Positions 60,409-64,000 of a stretch of 64,000 bases of DNA are shown here, piece after piece. Position 1 is the first letter of the stretch; each line of letters opens with the position of its first letter. The stretch comes from Hymenobacter gummosus (GTDB lineage: Bacteria > Bacteroidota > Bacteroidia > Cytophagales > Hymenobacteraceae): the NCBI RefSeq assembly GCF_003970915.1, contig NZ_RXOF01000011.1, positions 156,730 through 220,729 of the forward strand, in the 5' to 3' direction. Under the pieces are notes generated by a model that saw nothing but the letters and a program-made list of their open reading frames with translations, was not told where the DNA came from and did no database searches. A program made the translations under genes and the position numbers.

Positions 60409-60934
60409 ACTCGGGGCGGTTGCGCTTGGTAATGGCCGAAATAATCAGGGACAGCAAAAACGCGAAGAAGGCAGTGCCCAATACGGCAATCAGAATGCCC
60501 ATCGGGCCGCTGGGCGTGAAGCGCTGGGTCATCTGCATGGCCTGGTCGATTTGCTCGTCACTCATGTTGCCGGCTTCCTCAAACTTGGCCCGCATGGCGT
60601 TCATAGCGTTTTCCTGGTATTGCGGGTCGATGAACGTCACGTACACATAGCGGAAGATGCCGCTGAGCAAACCGATGACGGCGCCGGTGATGGTGGCAAT
60701 GCCCAAGCCCTGCCCGTAGGACATGAAGCCCCCGTTGTGCTGCTTGTAGTAACGGTGCGCCAACACGATGCCCCCGATCAGAATAATGAAGGTCACAAAA
60801 CCCATTCCGGCATTCTGCTCCATGTTCGTGAGCATCAGAATGAAGGAATAAATGATGGTGACCACGCCGATAATTAGCCCGTAGCGCAGGCCGGCGGAGG
60901 TGGTAGTAACGGCGGAAGTAGAGGTGTTTTCCAT
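60401..60934 (-). CDS. DUF4199 membrane protein
   Basis: 177 aa with four helices (LRYGLIIGVVTIIYSFILML, FVTFIILIGGIVLAHRYYKQ, GQGLGIATITGAVIGLLSGI, ILIAVLGTAFFAFLLSLIIS). The loop YYKQHNGGFMSYGQGLG is the DUF4199 signature. Such proteins are restricted mainly to Bacteroidota and have no known role; here the gene overlaps a glycosyltransferase gene, so a role in polyprenyl-linked glycan assembly is plausible. Start ATG 60934. Confidence 0.85.
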   Translation of the reverse strand: MENTSTSAVTTTSAGLRYGLIIGVVTIIYSFILMLTNMEQNAGMGFVTFIILIGGIVLAHRYYKQHNGGFMSYGQGLGIATITGAVIGLLSGIFRYVYVTFIDPQYQENAMNAMRAKFEEAGNMSDEQIDQAMQMTQRFTPSGPMGILIAVLGTAFFAFLLSLIISAITKRNRPEFE

Positions 60935-60959
60935 GTTTGGAGGTTGGGGATTTGAGGAA

Positions 60960-61478
60960 TTACCGACGTAAGAAAATAGCCCCGGGCAAAATAATCAGCA
61001 GCCCTGCTATTAGTTTTTTCTGAAAATCCTCATTGGCCACGCCCTGGGCCGTACCCGCCGCCACGGGCAGGCTGCGCAGATTGGCTTCGTAAGCCGCTTG
61101 GCTCAGTTCCTTTTCGCTGAACTGCTTGCGGCTGGCCCGCACGATTTGGGTGGCTTCAGCCAGGTTCTGCCGCATCAGCGGTTCCCCGCCCGTACGCGCC
61201 ACGCTGTACACACCCACCGCCGACAGCGCCGCTGTCAGCCCCACCGCCAGCAGCCCCACCAGCAGCTGCCGCCCGAGCGAGGCCTGCTCGCGGTGATGCT
61301 TGCGCACCTGCCATTGGGCTACCACGGCGGCCACTGGCGCCACGAAAATGGTCATCAGGCGTTTCGGGCCGAAGGGGCTTTGACCGGTGGCATATAACAG
61401 CACCGTCCACGCAATGCATACCGCCCCGGCCAGCAGGCCCACGCGTAGTGCCGTACGCATTACTGCTTGATTATTCAT
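60960..61478 (-). CDS. DUF4199-like membrane protein, diverged paralogue
   Basis: 172 aa, four helices in the same order as its neighbour, from which it is 25 bp away. The signature loop is reduced (VRKHHREQASLGRQLLVGLL), and a long hydrophilic segment (LAEATQIVRASRKQFSEKEL) corresponds to the region before the last helix. Assignment rests on topology and adjacency. It is upstream in the same transcript. Confidence 0.7.
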   Translation of the reverse strand: MNNQAVMRTALRVGLLAGAVCIAWTVLLYATGQSPFGPKRLMTIFVAPVAAVVAQWQVRKHHREQASLGRQLLVGLLAVGLTAALSAVGVYSVARTGGEPLMRQNLAEATQIVRASRKQFSEKELSQAAYEANLRSLPVAAGTAQGVANEDFQKKLIAGLLIILPGAIFLRR

Positions 61479-61545
61479 GCTTGAGCGAACGAAATAGTCG
61501 TTCCGGGCGGCAAGTTAGACCTCTTTTGCCAACTCAGCCGCCCTC

Positions 61546-63594
61546 TTACGCCGCCGACAACGCCCCCTGGCCCGCCGGCCGGCCGAAGCGCAGTACCACC
61601 ACCTCGCCCAACAGGCACAGCAGGGCCGCCAGCAGGCAGTAGCGCCACAGCGGCGTGCCGCTACGCTCCTCCACAAGCTGGGCCGCCGCGCTCCGCTGTC
61701 CACCAGCTTCGTACACGTGCACGTTGGGGTAGTCCGCCGTCAGCTGCCGCAGCTCATCCGCCGAATACTGCGCCAGCTCTGATTCCTTCTTGTCCGGATT
61801 GAACGCCAGCGTCGTCAGCAGCTTGCCGTTCAGGGTAAGCCGGTAAAAGCCCGGCTGCCGCATCGGGGTGGGCAGCTGCAGGTACAAGCGGCCCGCGCGC
61901 ACCTGCGGGGCAGGTACGAAGGTGTTACTGTCGTTGCTGAGCTTGTACACCGCCTCCGCCGTGGGCTGCTCCAGCACCGGTTGCCGTAGCACCACGGCCC
62001 GCTCCGTCAACCGGTACGCCGGTAGCTGTTCACTGGATTTGCTGAGGGTGGCCAGCCGGTACATCACCGGCACAAACAAAGGGTGCTCGGTAAACGTCGA
62101 GTAGCCCGCCTGCAGCGGCGAAGCAAACAGGTACACCGTGCCTTCCCCGCTACGGAATCCCGACAAAAAAGGCTGCCCGTCGCGGAATTTCAGCACGTCA
62201 GTGGTCGAGCGGCCCCAGCTCAGCAGCGGCGTAGCCTGGGGCATGTCGGGCTGCCGGGCCTGCTCGGCAAATATTTCCTTGAAAAAAGGGTTCTGCGCCT
62301 CCGGCAACGCTAACTCCTGGGCGGCCGCAACACCCGCGTTCCAGCGCACCGTCGTCAGCCCTAACTCCGCCAGCAAAGGCTCGTAGTCCCGCCGCTGCCC
62401 GGCCGCCGTCGGGGGTACCAGTACCAGCCGTCCACCTTGCTGCACAAATTGCTTCAGCAGCACCCGCGACGCCTCCGTCAGCCGGGCATTATCCTGCAGC
62501 ATCACCATATCCGCTCCATTCAGTACCGCCGCCGACAGCGCCGCGGGTCGCAGCAGCGAGTAAGCAAACGTCGTTTCGTTTGGATACAGCTTCTGCGTAG
62601 CCACTGCCCCGTTGGCCACGTCCACAATGCGAATACGCCCGGCCGGCCGCAGGGTGAAATAGTAGGTATTATCAAACGTCACCGGCTGCTCCTCGATTTC
62701 TATCCGGCAGAGTTGGGTGTCGTCGCCGTTCAGCCTGATGCGCACCGTATTCTCGACGCTGCTGCCAGCAGCCACGGCCGTTTCGTAAGCAGCCACTTGC
62801 CGCGCCCCCACCAGCACTCTTACGCGCACCCCGTCCGCATCCTTGGTCCCGCCGTTACGCAGACGTATATGCAAGGGCATATCAATTCCCGCACGTACAA
62901 ACTCCTCGCTCAGGTAAATACTGTCAACGTAAGTATTAGCTACTGCTTGCGCTCCGAGCGGTAGGAGGTATACCTCACCCGCTCCACGCAGCTGCTTGGC
63001 TAGTTGTGCACTGAAGTCCGACTTTTGAAAGTCCGACACCACGAAAGTACTCTGCTTGGCCAAACCCGGTACATTCAGCAGACGCCGCAACGCCAAAGCA
63101 CTACCATTGCTAGCCGGCGAAGCATTCAACTGGCTTACCTGCTCTACCGTTTTCTCCGCCGACAGCGTGGTTTGCGGAGCATTCTCCGCCCAGATCCTGT
63201 ATTGTGCCGATGAAGGCAGTGCTTGTCCGACGCGCTCTATTTCGCCAACGGCTTGCTCCAATAAAGGCTTGCCGTTAGCAGCCTCAACAGCCATGCTGGA
63301 AGAGTTGTCAATTACAACGTTGATACCTGCCTCGGATAAATTCGACTCCCGCTCGGCTTTAATAACTGGTTGACAAAACAAAAGCACTAGAAATAATAAG
63401 AATCCTAAACGTAGCAGCAACACCAACAGATGCTGCAAACGGCGCTGCTTGGCGGTTACTAACTTTACTTCTCTGATGAACTCTACGTTCGTAAACAGTA
63501 CCTGCTGCGGCCGGCGCAGTTCATACAAATGCAGAACAATTGGTATTGCTAAAGCTAATAAGCCCAGAAGGAACCATGGATGCGCAAGCGTCAT
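61546..63594 (-). CDS. BatA/vWA-type membrane protein
   Basis: 682 aa. The N-terminus (MTLAHPWFLLGLLALAIPIV and LHLYELRRPQQVLFTNVEFI) is the BatA domain; a second helix at about 58-78 precedes a vWA-like region with the metal-site motif VIDNSSSMAVEA and SALALRRLLN, VVSDFQKSDF. A C-terminal helix (LWRYCLLAALLCLLGEVVVL) anchors the other end. Members sit with MoxR/Bat genes for aerotolerance, but none is adjacent here. Probably an envelope quality or assembly factor. Confidence 0.85.
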   Translation of the reverse strand: MTLAHPWFLLGLLALAIPIVLHLYELRRPQQVLFTNVEFIREVKLVTAKQRRLQHLLVLLLRLGFLLFLVLLFCQPVIKAERESNLSEAGINVVIDNSSSMAVEAANGKPLLEQAVGEIERVGQALPSSAQYRIWAENAPQTTLSAEKTVEQVSQLNASPASNGSALALRRLLNVPGLAKQSTFVVSDFQKSDFSAQLAKQLRGAGEVYLLPLGAQAVANTYVDSIYLSEEFVRAGIDMPLHIRLRNGGTKDADGVRVRVLVGARQVAAYETAVAAGSSVENTVRIRLNGDDTQLCRIEIEEQPVTFDNTYYFTLRPAGRIRIVDVANGAVATQKLYPNETTFAYSLLRPAALSAAVLNGADMVMLQDNARLTEASRVLLKQFVQQGGRLVLVPPTAAGQRRDYEPLLAELGLTTVRWNAGVAAAQELALPEAQNPFFKEIFAEQARQPDMPQATPLLSWGRSTTDVLKFRDGQPFLSGFRSGEGTVYLFASPLQAGYSTFTEHPLFVPVMYRLATLSKSSEQLPAYRLTERAVVLRQPVLEQPTAEAVYKLSNDSNTFVPAPQVRAGRLYLQLPTPMRQPGFYRLTLNGKLLTTLAFNPDKKESELAQYSADELRQLTADYPNVHVYEAGGQRSAAAQLVEERSGTPLWRYCLLAALLCLLGEVVVLRFGRPAGQGALSAA

Positions 63595-63953
63595 GCAGAA
63601 GAAATTATGTCAACAGCTTTCCGGTTAAAGAACGCCAAAAAGCAGAAAAAGACGCCTAGTCTCCAACGTTTTCATTCCGAACTAAACGCAATTGCATAGC
63701 TAATAAAGAGCTTTCCCTAAAACGTCAACTGAGTCACTGCTGTCCTCGCCCACAGTCTTTCTTCTGCCTCATCCAACACATCAGCCTCATCCGCTGAGCA
63801 GCTCACGCGGGAGGAGTGCGCGTGAGAGCCGGGGCGTCCCGCGCGGCCGGTTGCGGCCGGGCTCCGGCGCAGGGCCCGCGGGAAACGGGGCCCTTAAACG
63901 GCGACAGCCCCGCGGTCCGGGGCTGGACCAGCGGGGCTGGGGCGTGACAAGGT
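63595..63953. other. Region between the BatA-type gene and the 5S rRNA gene
   Basis: 359 bp without a gene. The right half holds stacked hairpins of the rRNA 3' region: 63906-63938, GGGCCC arms at 63872-63877/63888-63893, and CTCACGCG/CGCGTGAG at 63802-63826. Confidence 0.6.
63906..63938 (-). terminator. Hairpin downstream of 5S rRNA
   Basis: Read on the minus strand: AGCCCCGC and GCGGGGCT arms with inner GGTCC/GGACC and one bulged base, 15 bases after the 5S end, followed by GTCGCCGTTTAAG. Probable rRNA operon terminator or processing site, although the T-tract is short. Confidence 0.6.
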
Positions 63954-64000
63954 TGGCGGCGACCGACTCTCCCGCCGGCGAAGGCAGTACCATGGGCGCT
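63954..64000 (-). rRNA. rrf: 5S ribosomal RNA, 3' end (partial)
   Basis: On the minus strand the edge sequence reads AGCGCCCATGGTACTGCC and then GCGGGAGAGTCGGTCGCCGCC, matching the conserved 3' half of 5S rRNA (helix IV/V and the 3' strand of helix I). The rest of the gene, and presumably 23S and 16S, lie beyond the right edge. The 3' boundary is accurate to a few bases only. Confidence 0.88.

Overview
The window reads as a chromosomal segment of a GC-rich Bacteroidota bacterium of the Hymenobacter type (order Cytophagales); the genus is an inference. The reasons are: very GC-rich genes of Bacteroidota character (BatA-type membrane protein, two DUF4199 proteins, a heme oxygenase/bacteriophytochrome operon, a eukaryote-like GT3 glycogen synthase, menaquinone synthesis); few Shine-Dalgarno sites; several upstream boxes of the Bacteroidota -7 type (TAnnTTTG, e.g. 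44969, 46729, 49549); and many long intergenic palindromes. I see no transposase, prophage, CRISPR array or tRNA. The 3' end of a 5S rRNA gene enters at the right edge on the minus strand, so an rRNA operon lies just outside.

Layout. 0-4 kb (minus): UbiA-type prenyltransferase, a PEP-synthase-like phosphotransferase shaped like rifampin phosphotransferase, and a partial GNAT-like gene. 4.3-10.9 kb: an MMPL/RND exporter, a TPR lipoprotein-like secreted protein, small unknowns and a YfcC-type transporter. 11.3-12.8 kb: tandem DUF421 membrane proteins with C-terminal zinc ribbons. 12.96-17.2 kb: a 21-bp tandem array, then glycogen branching enzyme and GT3 glycogen synthase. 17.3-22.9 kb: secreted proteins, a STAS protein, ribonuclease Z, a queuosine-precursor transporter and trpS. 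23.2-25 kb: an orphan DUF262/DUF1524 protein resembling type IV restriction enzymes. 25-32.6 kb: a coiled/basic conserved protein, a class III CoA-transferase, a Gfo/Idh oxidoreductase, a Rossmann protein, a compact ABC pair and a DEAD-box helicase.

32.8-37.4 kb is a tightly overlapping light-sensing operon: heme oxygenase, bacteriophytochrome histidine kinase, response regulator, and a second receiver-histidine kinase. The phytochrome kinase has Ala in place of the ATP-binding Asp of its G1 box, whereas the downstream kinase is intact. 37.4-43.5 kb: menA, glutathione peroxidase, LOG-family protein, argS and a YbaY-like lipoprotein. 43.6-46.5 kb: arginase and arginine decarboxylase face away from each other. 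46.7-47.3 kb: two tiny lipoproteins sharing a CPAY motif. 47.4-51.4 kb: a GmhB-like phosphatase, hemG, a polyprenol-phosphate mannosyltransferase and TerC. 51.5-57.5 kb: an AsmA-like/GT51 fusion, purB, a PAS-LuxR regulator and a GT9 glycosyltransferase. 57.6-63.6 kb (minus): glycosyltransferases, DUF4199 proteins and a BatA/vWA protein.

The most unusual feature is genome-scale rather than a single gene. At least ten different families of large palindromes fill the intergenic spaces, and their ends repeatedly coincide with coding boundaries: they supply the stop codons of the genes ending at 484, 10570, 24988 and 59425, possibly the start codon of the gene at 47964, and they end 0-1 bases before the start codons at 45141 and 54046.
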